Shown here piece after piece: positions 44,743 to 54,958 of a stretch of 64,000 bases of DNA. The first letter of the stretch is position 1; every line of letters starts with the position of its first letter. The DNA is from Pseudomonas parafulva (GTDB lineage Bacteria; Pseudomonadota; Gammaproteobacteria; Pseudomonadales; Pseudomonadaceae). The notes below the pieces were generated by a model. It did not search any database and had not been told where the DNA came from. It was given only the letters and a program-made list of their open reading frames with translations. Where the stretch lies: the NCBI RefSeq assembly GCF_000800255.1, contig NZ_CP009747.1:2852001-2916000 (forward strand). The letters are read 5' to 3'. The position numbers and the translations under genes were made by a program.

Positions 44743-45417
44743 TCAAAAATAACGTGTCGGATCCGCGACCCCTGCGGCCTTGAATCCCTCGGCACGCAAG
44801 CGGCAACTGTCACACTTGCCGCACGCGCGGCCGTCGTCGTCAGCCTGATAGCAAGACACGGTAAGGCTGTAATCCACACCACGCGCCACACCAGCCTGGA
44901 CGATCTGGGCCTTGCTCAAATTTTGCAGCGGTGCCTGGATCCGGAATCCCTGCCCTTCAACGCCAGCCTTGGTAGCCAGATTGGCCATGCGCTCGAACGC
45001 TTCGACGAATTCGGGGCGACAGTCCGGGTAACCCGAATAGTCCACCGCATTGACGCCAATGAAGATGTCCCGCGCTTGCAACACTTCGGCCCAGCCCAAC
45101 GCCAGCGAGAGGAAGACGGTATTGCGCGCCGGCACATAGGTGACCGGAATCCCTTCTGTGGGCGCCTCGGGCACATCGATACTGCTGTCGGTGAGCGCCG
45201 AGCCGCCGATGCCATCGAGATTCAAGCCAATCACCTTGTGCTCGACCACCCCTTGGTCGCGGGCGACGCGCGCCGCTGCGTTGAGCTCGGCTCGGTGGCG
45301 CTGGCCGTAATCGAAGCTCATGGTGTAACAGCTGTAGCCGTCAGCCTTGGCCATCGCGACCACCGTGGCCGAGTCCAGCCCGCCCGACAGCAGGATCACT
45401 GCGCGTTTATCAGTCAT
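44743..45417 (-). CDS. queC: 7-cyano-7-deazaguanine synthase
   Basis: QueC makes preQ0 from carboxydeazaguanine with ATP and ammonia, on the path to queuosine in tRNA. The protein has 224 residues. The PP-loop [11 protein letters not shown] is at residues 9-19, [19 protein letters not shown] is the substrate segment, and the zinc Cys cluster [17 protein letters not shown] is near the end. It follows queE by 17 bases, so both form one transcript. Confidence 0.97.
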   Translation of the reverse strand: MTDKRAVILLSGGLDSATVVAMAKADGYSCYTMSFDYGQRHRAELNAAARVARDQGVVEHKVIGLNLDGIGGSALTDSSIDVPEAPTEGIPVTYVPARNTVFLSLALGWAEVLQARDIFIGVNAVDYSGYPDCRPEFVEAFERMANLATKAGVEGQGFRIQAPLQNLSKAQIVQAGVARGVDYSLTVSCYQADDDGRACGKCDSCRLRAEGFKAAGVADPTRYF

Positions 45418-45434
45418 GTCGTTTACTCTCTTGA

Positions 45435-46082
45435 TCAGCGTCCAGGTTCGTCATTCCACAGCAACTTGTGCAATTGCAGTTGGAAACGAACCGGCAGGTT
45501 GTCTGCGATGATCCAGTCGGCCAGATCGGTCGCGCTCACTTGGTGATGGCTTGGAGAAAAGAGCACCTCACTGACGCGTTGGTCGAGGTTGTACTGGATC
45601 AACTTGGATACGGCCCAGTCATAGTCCTCGCGCGAGCAGATCACGAACTTGACCTGATCGTTGGCCGTGAGGTGATCGATGTTCGCATAGAGATTGCGAT
45701 GAGCCTCCTGCGAGCCTGGAGTCTTGAGGTCGACCACGCGGCTGACACGGGTATCCACCTGCGAGATATCCAGCGCTCCGCTGGTTTCCAGCGAAACTTC
45801 GAAACCGGCATCGCACAGGCGCTTGAGCAGAGGCAGGGCATTGGGCTGAGCCAAAGGTTCGCCGCCGGTCACGCAGACATAGCGCGGACGATAGCCGGCA
45901 ACCTGCTCCAGGATATCGTCCAGAGTGCGTACGGTGCCGCCACTGAATGCGTAGGCGCTGTCGCAGTACTGACACCGCAATGGGCAGCCGGTGAGACGCA
46001 CGAATACGGTGGGCAACCCAGCCGTGCGTGTTTCACCCTGCAAAGAGTAAAAGACTTCGGTGATGCGTAATGTGTCTTGCAT
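45435..46082 (-). CDS. queE: 7-carboxy-7-deazaguanine synthase
   Basis: A 215-residue radical SAM enzyme from [17 protein letters not shown]. The cluster motif CPLRCQYCD (CxxxCxxC) binds the [4Fe-4S] cluster and AdoMet; [11 protein letters not shown] is the second conserved glycine motif. It converts carboxytetrahydropterin to carboxydeazaguanine, the substrate of QueC. A GTG three codons earlier is possible but less likely. Confidence 0.96.
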   Translation of the reverse strand: MQDTLRITEVFYSLQGETRTAGLPTVFVRLTGCPLRCQYCDSAYAFSGGTVRTLDDILEQVAGYRPRYVCVTGGEPLAQPNALPLLKRLCDAGFEVSLETSGALDISQVDTRVSRVVDLKTPGSQEAHRNLYANIDHLTANDQVKFVICSREDYDWAVSKLIQYNLDQRVSEVLFSPSHHQVSATDLADWIIADNLPVRFQLQLHKLLWNDEPGR

Positions 46083-46198
46083 GATCGCCACGGGCGTGAC
46101 AGCTATACAGGCTGACCGCCTCCGCCAGGCACTGTCACGGACTCGACATAGCGTTATCCGCGACAGCGTGTTTACGAAAAAAGGGCACAGAGTCTAAC

Positions 46199-46230
46199 GA
46201 AAAAACCCGCGACGGGCGCGGGTTTCTTTC
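46199..46230 (-). terminator. Terminator of the tol-pal-cpoB transcript
   Basis: On the minus strand AAACCCGCG-CCCG-TCGCGGGTTTTTTCG follows the cpoB stop by about 13 bases: GC-rich stem and T-run. Confidence 0.88.
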
Positions 46231-46242
46231 GAACGGTAACGC

Positions 46243-47055
46243 TCAGAGCTTCTGCAGATCGCGCTGTGCCAGTTGTGCGGCTGAGGTTCCAGGATACTGG
46301 TTGATAACCTGCTGCAGAATACCCTTCACCTTGTCCGTATGGCCCAGGCGTCGCTCGACGTCAGCCAGTTTGTACAGGGAGTCAGGAACCTTGCTGTGCT
46401 TGGGGTACAGCTGACTGACCTTGGCGAAAGCCTGGCTGGCACCTTGTAAGTCGCCTTTGGCCAGATTCACCTCACCCAGCCAATACTGCGCGTTTCCGGC
46501 GTACTGGCTATTGGGGTACTTGCGCAGGAAGGCCGCGAAAGCCTGGCTGGCCTTGTCGAAGTCTTTCTGCTTGATCAGATCGAAAGCGGCGTCATAGAAC
46601 AGCTTTTCTTTCGCCGGATCGGCTGGCTCGGCATTGGCTGCCGGTTGCTGCGCGGCGCTTGCACCGGCAGCAGCACCTGCGGCGCCGGAGGCACCACCGG
46701 TGGAGGAATTATCGGGTGTTGCGGCGGGTGCAGCGGCTGCACCGCTGTTGATGCGCTTGTCCAGATCCTGGTAACGCTCCAGGTTTTCCTGCTTCATGCG
46801 CGACACATCGTTCTGCAGCTCTTCGATGATGCCTTGCTGGCGGGAGATCTGGTCCTGCATCTGTTGCAGCTGCAGGAACAGCTGGCCCTGCGCGGACGCA
46901 GGAGCCGAAGCCCCTGCGCCGGCATAGGCGCCGCTCGTGCCATAACCCGAGGGCGGATAGCTGCCCCCGTTGTCATCTACTACAGGAACCGCAGCCAGTG
47001 CCGAGAGCGGCAGGCTGAGGGCGAGGACGGTTACTACACGGCGGCCCATACGCAT
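46243..47055 (-). CDS. cpoB: Cell division coordinator CpoB (YbgF)
   Basis: A 270-residue periplasmic protein. The signal peptide (MRMGRRVVTVLALSLPLSALA) is followed by a Gly/Ser linker and a trimerising coiled coil (QLQQMQDQISRQQGIIEELQNDVSRMKQ region, residues about 53-90). A low-complexity Ala/Gly segment and a TPR domain (AFDLIKQKDFDKASQAFAAFLRKYPNS and two more repeats) complete it. CpoB couples Tol-Pal constriction to PBP1B. Six bases separate it from pal. Confidence 0.94.
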   Translation of the reverse strand: MRMGRRVVTVLALSLPLSALAAVPVVDDNGGSYPPSGYGTSGAYAGAGASAPASAQGQLFLQLQQMQDQISRQQGIIEELQNDVSRMKQENLERYQDLDKRINSGAAAAPAATPDNSSTGGASGAAGAAAGASAAQQPAANAEPADPAKEKLFYDAAFDLIKQKDFDKASQAFAAFLRKYPNSQYAGNAQYWLGEVNLAKGDLQGASQAFAKVSQLYPKHSKVPDSLYKLADVERRLGHTDKVKGILQQVINQYPGTSAAQLAQRDLQKL

Positions 47056-47061
47056 GAGAAC

Positions 47062-47562
47062 TTACTTACGCAGTTCTACGCGACGGTTCTGAGCCCAGGA
47101 CTGCTCGTCGTGGCCGGTGGCAACCGGACGCTCTTCACCGTAGGAAACCAGTTCCAGCTGAGCAGGGGAAACGCCCTGCAGAACCAGGTAGCGCTGAACG
47201 GCCTTGGCACGACGCTCACCCAGAGCCATGTTGTACTCGCGGGTACCACGCTCGTCGGTGTTGCCTTCCAGAACAACGCGATTGCCGTTGGCTTTCAGGT
47301 CCTTGGCGTGAACGTCCAGAGCGCGCATGGCTTCTGGCTTCAGGTCCGAGCTGTCGTATTCGAAGTAGAAGGTGGTGATAGCGCGCAGAGCGGCTTCTTC
47401 GCTCAGGGAACCGTCGACAGCGCCGGTGTTTGCACCGTAGCCAGCGTTAGGATCAACTGCTGCGCCTTCGCCAGCATTGTCACCGCCCTTGGAGGAGCAA
47501 CCTACGGCCACAGCCATGGCCAGAGCCAGCGCAGCGAATTTACCAAACTTCAGCATTTCCAT
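47062..47562 (-). CDS. pal: Peptidoglycan-associated lipoprotein Pal (OprL)
   Basis: A 166-residue lipoprotein with lipobox VAVGC. The OmpA-like domain binds diaminopimelate of peptidoglycan through [14 protein letters not shown] and [22 protein letters not shown]. Pal links the outer membrane to the wall and to TolB. In Pseudomonas it is known as OprL. It follows tolB after 53 bases. Confidence 0.97.
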   Translation of the reverse strand: MEMLKFGKFAALALAMAVAVGCSSKGGDNAGEGAAVDPNAGYGANTGAVDGSLSEEAALRAITTFYFEYDSSDLKPEAMRALDVHAKDLKANGNRVVLEGNTDERGTREYNMALGERRAKAVQRYLVLQGVSPAQLELVSYGEERPVATGHDEQSWAQNRRVELRK

Positions 47563-47615
47563 CGTGAAACTCCTAATGAAACCCCAGTGTGTTAAGCAAT
47601 ATTGTTACGCCGCAA

Positions 47616-48917
47616 TCAGTTCAGGTAGGGGGACCAGGACGGTTCTCTGACTTCGCCTTGAGCGGTAGGAAGTGGGAGCCTCACACGGCCGTTAAGCGAC
47701 ACGAGCATCAAGACTCCCCGGCCCTGCTGGCGGGTGGCGTAGATTAGCATGGTGCCGTTGGGTGCAACAGTGGGAGACTCATCAAGACTGGTTTCGGAGA
47801 GAATCTTTACACTTCCGCGCTGCAAGTCCTGTGCCGCCACCTTGAAGTTGGTGAAACCGTCCTGACGATGGATCATCACCAGCGTTTTTTCATCTGCCGA
47901 GAGTTTCGGGTTGGCGTTGTAATTACCGACGAAGGTCACACGTTCGGCACCACCACCACTGACCGACGTTTTGTAGATCTGCGGCTTGCCGCCACGGTCG
48001 GAGGTGAAGTAAAGGGTGTTGCCATCTTTACCCCAGAACGGCTCGGTGTTGATGCCCGGGCCAGCAGTGACGCGGCTGATCTGACGCGAACCCATGTTCA
48101 TCACGTAGATGTCGGGATTACCGTCCTTGGACAGCACGAACGCCAGGCGATTGCCATCCGGCGACCAGGCCGGCGCACCGTTGAGGCCTTCGAAGTTGGT
48201 GATCTGCTCACGACGACCGGTGTCGATGTTCTGCACGAAGATGCGCGGACGTCGCTGCTCGAACGAGACATAGGCGATGCGCTTGCCATCGGGTGCGAAA
48301 CGTGGCGACAGGATCGGTTCGCGAGACTGCAGCAAGGTCACCGCACGCGCACCGTCATAGTCGGACCGCTGCAGGGTGTAGCGGGTGTTGTTGGTCGAGA
48401 AGCGCTCGGCGGTCACGTAGAGCATGCGTGTGGAGAACGCGCCCTTGATACCGGTGAGTTTCTCGAACGACTGGTCGGCGATGTAGTGCGCCATGTCACG
48501 CAACTGATCGACGCTGCCGCCGACGCTGCCGGTCAGCACCTGCTGCTCGGTGGCGACGTTGAACAGCGCGTAGCTCACCTGCAGGCGACCGCCCGAGGGC
48601 ACCACGTTGCCGACCATCACATACTGCGCGCCCAGCGCCTTCCAGTCACGGAAGATGACTTCGCTGGCCTGGGTCGGCTGGCTGATCATGTTCTGCCGTG
48701 GAATAGGCGCGTAGTAACCCGAGTTACGCAGGTCGTTGCCAATGATGTCGGCCATGTCCTCGGGCAGCACGCTGCCGCCTTGCAGGCCGAATGGCACCAC
48801 TGCGATAGGCGTTGCCCGGTCGCTACCGCTGGTGACCAGGATGTTTTTTTCCTCTGCCACCGCCATGCCTGCCACGCAGCAGAGCACGACCAGCAGTCCT
48901 CTCAGACGTTTAATCAC
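47616..48917 (-). CDS. tolB: Tol-Pal translocation protein TolB
   Basis: A 433-residue periplasmic protein: signal peptide to about residue 21, an N-terminal alpha/beta domain ([30 protein letters not shown]) and a six-bladed propeller with repeated [13 protein letters not shown] blades ([33 protein letters not shown]). It binds Pal and the C-terminal domain of TolA. It overlaps the tolA end by four bases. Confidence 0.97.
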   Translation of the reverse strand: MIKRLRGLLVVLCCVAGMAVAEEKNILVTSGSDRATPIAVVPFGLQGGSVLPEDMADIIGNDLRNSGYYAPIPRQNMISQPTQASEVIFRDWKALGAQYVMVGNVVPSGGRLQVSYALFNVATEQQVLTGSVGGSVDQLRDMAHYIADQSFEKLTGIKGAFSTRMLYVTAERFSTNNTRYTLQRSDYDGARAVTLLQSREPILSPRFAPDGKRIAYVSFEQRRPRIFVQNIDTGRREQITNFEGLNGAPAWSPDGNRLAFVLSKDGNPDIYVMNMGSRQISRVTAGPGINTEPFWGKDGNTLYFTSDRGGKPQIYKTSVSGGGAERVTFVGNYNANPKLSADEKTLVMIHRQDGFTNFKVAAQDLQRGSVKILSETSLDESPTVAPNGTMLIYATRQQGRGVLMLVSLNGRVRLPLPTAQGEVREPSWSPYLN

Positions 48918-49981
48918 AACGCAAGATCCTCAGGTGTAAATGTCATCTTGAACGAACGATACGGATTGAATTCGTTCGGCTTCAAGCCCTGCATTTCAGT
49001 CAATCGGCCGATGTTCTTCACCGCCGCTACCGCCGAGCTGTCGAACGGCCCGTCGCCACTGGACTTGGCCACACTCACGTTGGTGATGGTGCCGTCCGGG
49101 AGCATGTTGATCTGCAGCACGACCGTCATGCCTTTGCGAGCCGAAGGCGGCCTTGCCCAACCCTCGGCAGCGCGCATACGGATCAGGTCATCGAAATCAC
49201 CCGCCACTTGGTCGCCCTGCTCGTCGGCCAGCGCCTGCTGTCGCTCGGTGGTGTCGGACAACAATTCGGCCAGCGCCTGCGCCTTCTTGTCCTCAGCCGC
49301 CTTGCGAGCCGCTTCCTGGGCCTTTTTCTTCTGCGCATCCGCAGCGGCCTTTTTCTTGGCCTCCTCGGCTGCTTTCTTTTTCGCGTCCTCGGCTGCCGCC
49401 GCTTTCTTCTTGGCGTCCTCGGCCGCTTTTTTCTTGGCGTCTTCAGCGGCTTTCTTTTTGGCCTCTTCGGCAGCCGCTTTCTTGGCCTCTTCCTCAGCCT
49501 GCTTCTTGGCTTCGTCCTCGGCCTTCTTCTTGGCGATGTCGGCCTGCTGTTTCTTGGCCTCTTCTGCCTTCTTCTGCTCGGCGGCTTTTTTCGCGTCGGC
49601 GGCCTTGGCAGCTTCTTCGGCTTTCTTGGCCTCAGCGGCCTCACGAGCTTCTTCGGCCTTTTGAGCAGCGTCGGCTTTCTTTTGTTCCGCCGCCTTCACC
49701 GCTTCCTGCTCGACCTTCTTCTGCTCCATCTGCTCGACTTCAGTCTGGCGCGAGGCGGTTTTCTTCGCCTCCCCGGCAATCTTCTGATTGGTCTGGGTGG
49801 TTGCCTGACTCTTGGACTTGAGCTGATAGAGCGTAGCCTGGACGATCGGTTTGGACGGCGGCAGCTCAGGCGTCATGGCAAAGCTGACGAACAGCAGGGC
49901 GAAGACCAGGACATGCAGGCCGATGGCCCAGACGCTGGGCCAGAAGTAGCTTTCCGAGGCGGATGGCTCTCGCTGTTGCAT
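48914..49981 (-). CDS. tolA: Inner-membrane protein TolA
   Basis: A 355-residue TonB-like bridge. One membrane helix ([20 protein letters not shown], about residues 12-32) is followed by a long Ala/Lys/Glu helical domain (about 75-240) made of [15 protein letters not shown] repeats, and a C-terminal globular domain that contacts TolB and colicins or phage proteins ([26 protein letters not shown]). The repeat region is the source of the low-complexity DNA at 49290-49760. It shares one base with the tolR stop. Confidence 0.96.
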   Translation of the reverse strand: MQQREPSASESYFWPSVWAIGLHVLVFALLFVSFAMTPELPPSKPIVQATLYQLKSKSQATTQTNQKIAGEAKKTASRQTEVEQMEQKKVEQEAVKAAEQKKADAAQKAEEAREAAEAKKAEEAAKAADAKKAAEQKKAEEAKKQQADIAKKKAEDEAKKQAEEEAKKAAAEEAKKKAAEDAKKKAAEDAKKKAAAAEDAKKKAAEEAKKKAAADAQKKKAQEAARKAAEDKKAQALAELLSDTTERQQALADEQGDQVAGDFDDLIRMRAAEGWARPPSARKGMTVVLQINMLPDGTITNVSVAKSSGDGPFDSSAVAAVKNIGRLTEMQGLKPNEFNPYRSFKMTFTPEDLAL

Positions 49982-50433
49982 CAGGGCGCCTCGGTAATCA
50001 GGCCAACGTTACCGACACCGGCCTTCTGCAAACCGCCCATGGCGCCCATCACTGCGCCGTAGTCGACGGCCTTGTCACCGCGAATGAACACCTGGGTCTG
50101 CTTGCCCTGGTCACGACCAGCAGCGATGATCTTGGTCACCGCGCCGGTCATCTCTGGCAGTGTCATGGCCTTGGCCATCTGCTTGTCGGTATCGACTTCG
50201 CTGCCCAGGTTCCAGTAGTAGGTCTTGTCGGCCTTGATCGAGATGGTGAGGATCTGGACGTTGTTGTCCTGCGGCAAGGCTTCGCTGGAAACCTTGGGCA
50301 GGTCGACCTTCACGCCCTGGTTGAGCATGGGTGCAGTCACCATGAAGATGACCAGCAGCACCAGCATCACGTCGATGTAGGGCACCACGTTCATCTCGGC
50401 GACCGGCTTGCGTTTGTGGCGAACTCGGGCCAT
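49981..50433 (-). CDS. tolR: Tol-Pal proton-channel subunit TolR
   Basis: A 150-residue ExbD-like protein with one N-terminal helix. MNVVPYIDVMLVLLVIFMV includes the essential channel Asp (YID). The C-terminal periplasmic domain (VFIRGDKAVDYGAVMGAMGGLQKAG) dimerises and contacts peptidoglycan. With TolQ it converts the proton gradient into movement of TolA. Confidence 0.96.
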   Translation of the reverse strand: MARVRHKRKPVAEMNVVPYIDVMLVLLVIFMVTAPMLNQGVKVDLPKVSSEALPQDNNVQILTISIKADKTYYWNLGSEVDTDKQMAKAMTLPEMTGAVTKIIAAGRDQGKQTQVFIRGDKAVDYGAVMGAMGGLQKAGVGNVGLITEAP

Positions 50434-50447
50434 GGATGTCTACCTGA

Positions 50448-51143
50448 TTACTCTTCGCTGGTGTGCACTTTGCGGTGCAGAATCGCCTGGAACTCGTCGG
50501 CGAACGTGTAATAGCGACCGATCAAGGTCTCGCTGCGCGCGGCGAAGCGGTTGTAGGCGATGACCGCCGGAATCGCAGCGAACAGGCCGATCGCAGTGGC
50601 GACCAGCGCCTCGGCGATACCCGGAGCCACAGTGGCCAGGGTCGCCTGCTGGGCGCTGGCCAGTCCGCGGAAGGAGTTCATGATCCCCCAGACGGTACCG
50701 AACAGACCGATGTACGGACTGGTGGAACCGACAGTCGCCAGGAACGGCAGGCTCTGCTCGAGCTTTTCTTCCTCGCGCGAGATGGCCACGCGCATGGCGC
50801 GCCCTACGCCTTCCATGACCGCATCAGGGTCGACCCCCGGCTGCTGACGCAGGCGCGAGAACTCCTTGAAACCGGCACGGAAAACCTGCTCCACACCGGA
50901 ATCCGGATCAGGGTTGCTGCCTGCCTGACGATACAGTTTGGACAGGTCGATACCCGACCAGAAGCGCTCCTCGAAAGCGTCCAGCGCACGACGACCGGCG
51001 CGCAGCATGGTGCTGCGCTGGAAGATCATGATCCAAGAGGTCACCGAGGCTGCCACGAGAGTCAGCATCACCAGCTGAACCACCACACTGGCATTGGCGA
51101 CCAGGCTCCACATGGAGGTATGGTCGACGACGTTTGCTTCCAC
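50448..51143 (-). CDS. tolQ: Tol-Pal proton-channel subunit TolQ
   Basis: A 231-residue ExbB-like protein with three helices: VVQLVMLTLVAASVTSWIMIF near the N-terminus, and the paired helices LPFLATVGSTSPYIGLFGTVWGIMNSF and LATVAPGIAEALVATAIGLFAAIPAVIAYN. It begins two bases after the ybgC stop, so the six-gene run ybgC-tolQRAB-pal-cpoB is one unit. Confidence 0.97.
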   Translation of the reverse strand: MEANVVDHTSMWSLVANASVVVQLVMLTLVAASVTSWIMIFQRSTMLRAGRRALDAFEERFWSGIDLSKLYRQAGSNPDPDSGVEQVFRAGFKEFSRLRQQPGVDPDAVMEGVGRAMRVAISREEEKLEQSLPFLATVGSTSPYIGLFGTVWGIMNSFRGLASAQQATLATVAPGIAEALVATAIGLFAAIPAVIAYNRFAARSETLIGRYYTFADEFQAILHRKVHTSEE

Positions 51144-51145
51144 GC

Positions 51146-51598
51146 TTATTCTCCTGCGTTCGATTGAGTACCCGAGCCGTGCGCGATGAACGCGTCGCGC
51201 AGTTCGACGGGAATGGCCCGGGGTTTGAAAGTGTCGGCGCGCACGGCGGCCACCAGGAACTGCCCTTCGCAGAGCAGCGTTTCATCCTTTTCCCGCCACA
51301 CCTGCTGCACGAAGCGCAGGCTGGCGCGATTGAGTTCAAGCACTTGCGCAGTCACTCGAAGCGCATCGTCCAGTCGCGCAGGCGCATGATAGCGGGCCTC
51401 ACTGGAGTGGACGACGAACAACAGGCCCTGCTCTGCCAGCTCAAACTGGGAAAACCCCAGATGGCGCAGGCACTCTGTGCGAGCACGCTCCATGAATTTC
51501 AGATAGTTGACGTAGTACACCACCCCACCCGCATCGGTATCTTCGTAATAAACCCGACAGCGATGTGCGAACGGCTCTGGCCGATTTTGCGCGCGCAT
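51146..51598 (-). CDS. ybgC: Acyl-CoA thioesterase YbgC (Tol-Pal associated)
   Basis: A 150-residue hot-dog fold protein with the 4-hydroxybenzoyl-CoA-thioesterase signature [26 protein letters not shown], where the Asp in DTDAGG is catalytic. It is the first gene of the tol-pal run and is thought to act on acyl-CoA or acyl carrier protein linked to phospholipids. The 126 bases upstream, after ruvB, probably hold the operon promoter. Confidence 0.95.
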   Translation of the reverse strand: MRAQNRPEPFAHRCRVYYEDTDAGGVVYYVNYLKFMERARTECLRHLGFSQFELAEQGLLFVVHSSEARYHAPARLDDALRVTAQVLELNRASLRFVQQVWREKDETLLCEGQFLVAAVRADTFKPRAIPVELRDAFIAHGSGTQSNAGE

Positions 51599-51724
51599 AC
51601 TCTAGTGCTTACTCCTCAGCTTGCCAATCCGCTCCGGCAACTGTTTTTTTGCCAGGAAATGGGATGATGTTCGCTCTGCCTCAAGGTGCTGGCGCTATGA
51701 CCACGAAATGCCCGATTTGATCGA

Positions 51725-52771
51725 TTACAGATCGTCAGGATCGGAAAATTCTCCTCCCTCGGCAAAGCGTCCAGGAATGTTCAGACCAAAATGCAGGTAG
51801 GCATGGCGGGTGACCACACGACCGCGTGGCGTGCGCATGATATAGCCCTGCTGAATCAGATAAGGCTCCAGCACATCCTCGATGGTATGGCGCTCCTCGC
51901 TGATGGCCGCCGCCAGGTTGTCGACGCCCACCGGACCGCCGTCGAACTTCTCGATCATGGTCAGCAGCAGGCGTCGGTCGGAGTGATCGAAACCGCGCTC
52001 GTCCACGTCCAGCAGGTTGAGCGCCATGTCAGCGATGTCTTTGCTGATCTGGCCTTTGCCGCGAACCTCGGCATAGTCACGTACACGGCGCAGTAGCCGA
52101 TTGGCGATACGTGGCGTACCACGGGCACGACGGGCGATCTCGAAGGCGCCCTTGTCTTCGATGACCAGACCGAGAATGTGCGCGGAGCGGCTGACGATGG
52201 TTGCCAGGTCTTGATTGCTGTAGAACTCGAGGCGCTGGACGATACCGAAGCGATCGCGCAGTGGATTGGTGAGCATGCCAGCGCGCGTGGTGGCGCCGAC
52301 AAGCGTGAAGGGCGGCAAGTCGAGCTTGATCGAGCGCGCCGCCGGCCCTTCACCGATCATGATGTCGAGCTGGAAATCCTCCATGGCGGGATAGAGCACT
52401 TCCTCGACCACCGGAGACAGGCGGTGGATTTCGTCGATGAACAACACATCGTGCGGTTCCAGGTTGGTCAGCATCGCCGCCAGGTCGCCAGGGCGCTCAA
52501 GGATGGGGCCGGATGTGCTCTTGACCGAAACGCCCATTTCATGGGCGATGATATTGGCCAGCGTGGTCTTGCCCAAACCTGGCGGACCGAAGATGAGGGT
52601 ATGGTCGAGCGATTCGTGGCGGCCGCGCGCGGCCTGGATGAACAACCCCATCTGCTCGCGCACGACTGGCTGGCCGATATAGTCGTCCAGGCTCAAAGGA
52701 CGGATGGCGCGGTCCTGGACCTCTTCGCGATCCCGCCCGCTGGCGGCGATGAGACGGTCGGCTTCGATCAC
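51725..52771 (-). CDS. ruvB: Holliday junction ATP-dependent helicase RuvB
   Basis: A 348-residue AAA+ motor. Walker A is [15 protein letters not shown], Walker [11 protein letters not shown], with sensor 1 GATTRAGML and arginine-finger region PLRDRFGI. A winged-helix domain follows. The start is a GTG overlapping the ruvA stop (GTGA). It drives branch migration with RuvA. Confidence 0.98.
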   Translation of the reverse strand: MIEADRLIAASGRDREEVQDRAIRPLSLDDYIGQPVVREQMGLFIQAARGRHESLDHTLIFGPPGLGKTTLANIIAHEMGVSVKSTSGPILERPGDLAAMLTNLEPHDVLFIDEIHRLSPVVEEVLYPAMEDFQLDIMIGEGPAARSIKLDLPPFTLVGATTRAGMLTNPLRDRFGIVQRLEFYSNQDLATIVSRSAHILGLVIEDKGAFEIARRARGTPRIANRLLRRVRDYAEVRGKGQISKDIADMALNLLDVDERGFDHSDRRLLLTMIEKFDGGPVGVDNLAAAISEERHTIEDVLEPYLIQQGYIMRTPRGRVVTRHAYLHFGLNIPGRFAEGGEFSDPDDL

Positions 52772-53385
52772 TTGACGATCATCCCCTTGAGGCTGTGACG
52801 GATGAGCTCTTCACTGCTCATGCTCGCCTTGTCCTTGATCGCCGACACCGCCTTGCTCGCTTCCTGCGGCTTGTATCCCAGCGAGATGAGCGCACTGACC
52901 GCATCGGCTTCGGCGCTGGAGGTGCTGGCCACCGGCAGCGGTCCATCGGACACCAGGGTGAACATGGCAGGGGACGATTCCCAGGCCTTGAAGCGGTCCT
53001 TGAGTTCCACCAGCAGGCGCTCGGCGGTCTTCTTGCCAACACCGGGCACACGCACCAGGGCAGAGGCGTCCTGAGCCTGCACGCAGCGCACCAGCTCATC
53101 CACCTCCAGGCCCGACATCAGTGCCAGCGCCAATTTCGGACCGACACCATTGAGCCGGATCAGCTCGCGGAACAGCTCGCGCTCGCGTTTTTCGAAGAAG
53201 CCATAGAGCAGGTGAGCGTCCTCGCGAACCACCAGATGGGTATGCAAGGTCACCGTTTCACCCACCTTGGGCAGGCGGTACAGCGTCGTCATCGGCACCT
53301 CCAGCTCGTAGCCCAGGCCATTGACATCGATAATCAGGTGCGGCGGCTGTTTCTCCGCCAGGGTGCCACGCAAACGTCCAATCAC
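52768..53385 (-). CDS. ruvA: Holliday junction-binding protein RuvA
   Basis: A 205-residue protein starting at a GTG. The N-terminal OB-fold ([28 protein letters not shown]) is followed by two helix-hairpin-helix motifs ([37 protein letters not shown]) and the C-terminal domain III that contacts RuvB. It is 109 bases downstream of ruvC. Confidence 0.97.
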   Translation of the reverse strand: MIGRLRGTLAEKQPPHLIIDVNGLGYELEVPMTTLYRLPKVGETVTLHTHLVVREDAHLLYGFFEKRERELFRELIRLNGVGPKLALALMSGLEVDELVRCVQAQDASALVRVPGVGKKTAERLLVELKDRFKAWESSPAMFTLVSDGPLPVASTSSAEADAVSALISLGYKPQEASKAVSAIKDKASMSSEELIRHSLKGMIVK

Positions 53386-53494
53386 GTTCCGATCCTTTCT
53401 CTAGACTGCCCGGCCAGTGACCGGTCAACCCTATCAGCAAATACGGCGGGTGAACGCGCCACCCGGACAAAATGTGTATCAGCGCATGAAGTGG

Positions 53495-54019
53495 TTACAG
53501 GCGCAAGCGGCCTGCGCGTCGACGCGCAGTCGTCAGGCCGTGCGGCACCAGACTGGAGCGTGTATGGGCGTGGCACAGGGCGATCGCCAGCGCATCGGAG
53601 GCATCGATCTGAGGTTTCTGAGTCAGCTTGAGCAGGTGCATCACCATCAGCATCACCTGCTCCTTGTTGGCCCCGCCGCTTCCGGCCACCGACTGCTTGA
53701 CCTGACTGGCGGTGTATTCGGCGATCTCGAGTCCCGCCTCGGCGGCAGCGACGATGGCGGCACCACGGGCCTGGCCCAGTTTGAGCGCCGAGTCGGCGTT
53801 GCGCGCCATGAACACCCGCTCGATGCCCATGGTGACGGGACCGTGCAAGCGGATGACCTCGCTGACACCGCGAAAGACGATCTGCAGCCGTTCATGCAGC
53901 TCACCGCCGCCAGTGCGGATACATCCGGAAGCCACGTACTCGCAGCCACGCGGCGTATGGCGTACAACGCCGTACCCGGTGATGCGCGAACCGGGGTCGA
54001 TACCTAAAATCAGCGTCAT
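53495..54019 (-). CDS. ruvC: Crossover junction endodeoxyribonuclease RuvC
   Basis: A 174-residue Holliday junction resolvase from [17 protein letters not shown]; the frame extends seven codons further but that start is conventional. Acidic residues of the active site are Asp7, the Glu in [10 protein letters not shown], and the Asp pair in [16 protein letters not shown]. It cuts symmetrically at junctions processed by RuvAB. Confidence 0.97.
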   Translation of the reverse strand: MTLILGIDPGSRITGYGVVRHTPRGCEYVASGCIRTGGGELHERLQIVFRGVSEVIRLHGPVTMGIERVFMARNADSALKLGQARGAAIVAAAEAGLEIAEYTASQVKQSVAGSGGANKEQVMLMVMHLLKLTQKPQIDASDALAIALCHAHTRSSLVPHGLTTARRRAGRLRL

Positions 54020-54103
54020 AAGGCCTGCAGTTGTCAACACGTTGCGTCGGCTGCTTCGCTGCGGCGACTTGCCCGCGAAGCAGCCCTGAAGGCCAAGGAA
54101 ACC

Positions 54104-54850
54104 TTAGCCGAGTTTGTCCATGATCTCGTCGCTGATCTGCGCGTTGGAATAGACGTTCTGGACATCGTCCAGGTCCTCGAGCATATCGATCAACTTGAGC
54201 ACCTTCTGTGCAGCGTCTTCATCCAGCTCCGCACTGGTGGTCGGCTGCATGACGATTTCCGCGTCCGCAGCCTTGAAGCCGGCCTCCTCCAAGGCGCTCC
54301 GCACGGCGTAGAAAGCGCCGAAGGAGGTGAAAACATCGAAGGAGCCGTCGTCATTGCCGACCACATCATCGGCATCGGCCTCCATGGCCGCTTCCATCAA
54401 AGCGTCTTCCTCGACACCCGGCGCGAAGCTGATCTGGCCTTTGCGCTCGAACAGGTAGGCCACCGACCCATCGGTGCCCAGGTTACCGCCGCACTTGGCG
54501 AACGCGTGGCGCACGGCGGCAGCGGTGCGGTTGCGGTTGTCGGTCATGGCCTCGACCATGATTGCCACGCCACCCGGACCATAGCCTTCGTAGCTGAGCT
54601 CTTCGACGTTGTCGCTTTCGTTGGTGCCGGCGCCCCGAGCCACGGCGCGATCGATGATGTCGCGACTCATGTTGGCACCCAGGGCCTTGTCCAGCGCCAG
54701 GCGCAAACGCGGGTTGGAGGCCGGATCACCGCCGCCCTGCTTGGCCGCGACGGTCAGTTCGCGGATCCACTTGGTGAAGATCTTGCCTCTCTTGGCATCC
54801 TGGCGTTCTTTGCGGTGCTTGATGTTCGCCCACTTGGAATGACCGGCCAT
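54104..54850 (-). CDS. yebC: YebC/PmpR-family protein
   Basis: A 248-residue protein from [23 protein letters not shown], the exact family start. It has the three-domain YebC fold. The P. aeruginosa homologue PmpR was described as a repressor of the quinolone signal system; recent work on the family points to a role in relieving ribosome stalling. It lies between aspS and ruvC, as elsewhere in the genus. Confidence 0.95.
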   Translation of the reverse strand: MAGHSKWANIKHRKERQDAKRGKIFTKWIRELTVAAKQGGGDPASNPRLRLALDKALGANMSRDIIDRAVARGAGTNESDNVEELSYEGYGPGGVAIMVEAMTDNRNRTAAAVRHAFAKCGGNLGTDGSVAYLFERKGQISFAPGVEEDALMEAAMEADADDVVGNDDGSFDVFTSFGAFYAVRSALEEAGFKAADAEIVMQPTTSAELDEDAAQKVLKLIDMLEDLDDVQNVYSNAQISDEIMDKLG

Positions 54851-54880
54851 AACGACTCCAAATTCTTGAAACAAAAACAG

Positions 54881-54949
54881 GTTCCGCCCCGAAGGGCGGA
54901 ACGCGAAGAATCCTGCGCGACAGCGCGAGGCGCCCCGCTCACGGGGCGC
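54881..54949. other. Two successive hairpins between aspS and yebC
   Basis: GTTCCGCCC-CGAA-GGGCGGAAC (54881-54902) and GCGCCCCG-CTCA-CGGGGCGC (54930-54949) are strong stems without T-runs. They may stabilise or attenuate the aspS-yebC message rather than end it. Confidence 0.5.
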
Positions 54950-54958
54950 ACAGATCGA

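Noticed and set aside
49290..49760. Repeat array on the DNA level
   Set aside because: It is the coding sequence of the Ala/Lys/Glu helical domain of TolA, normal for that protein.
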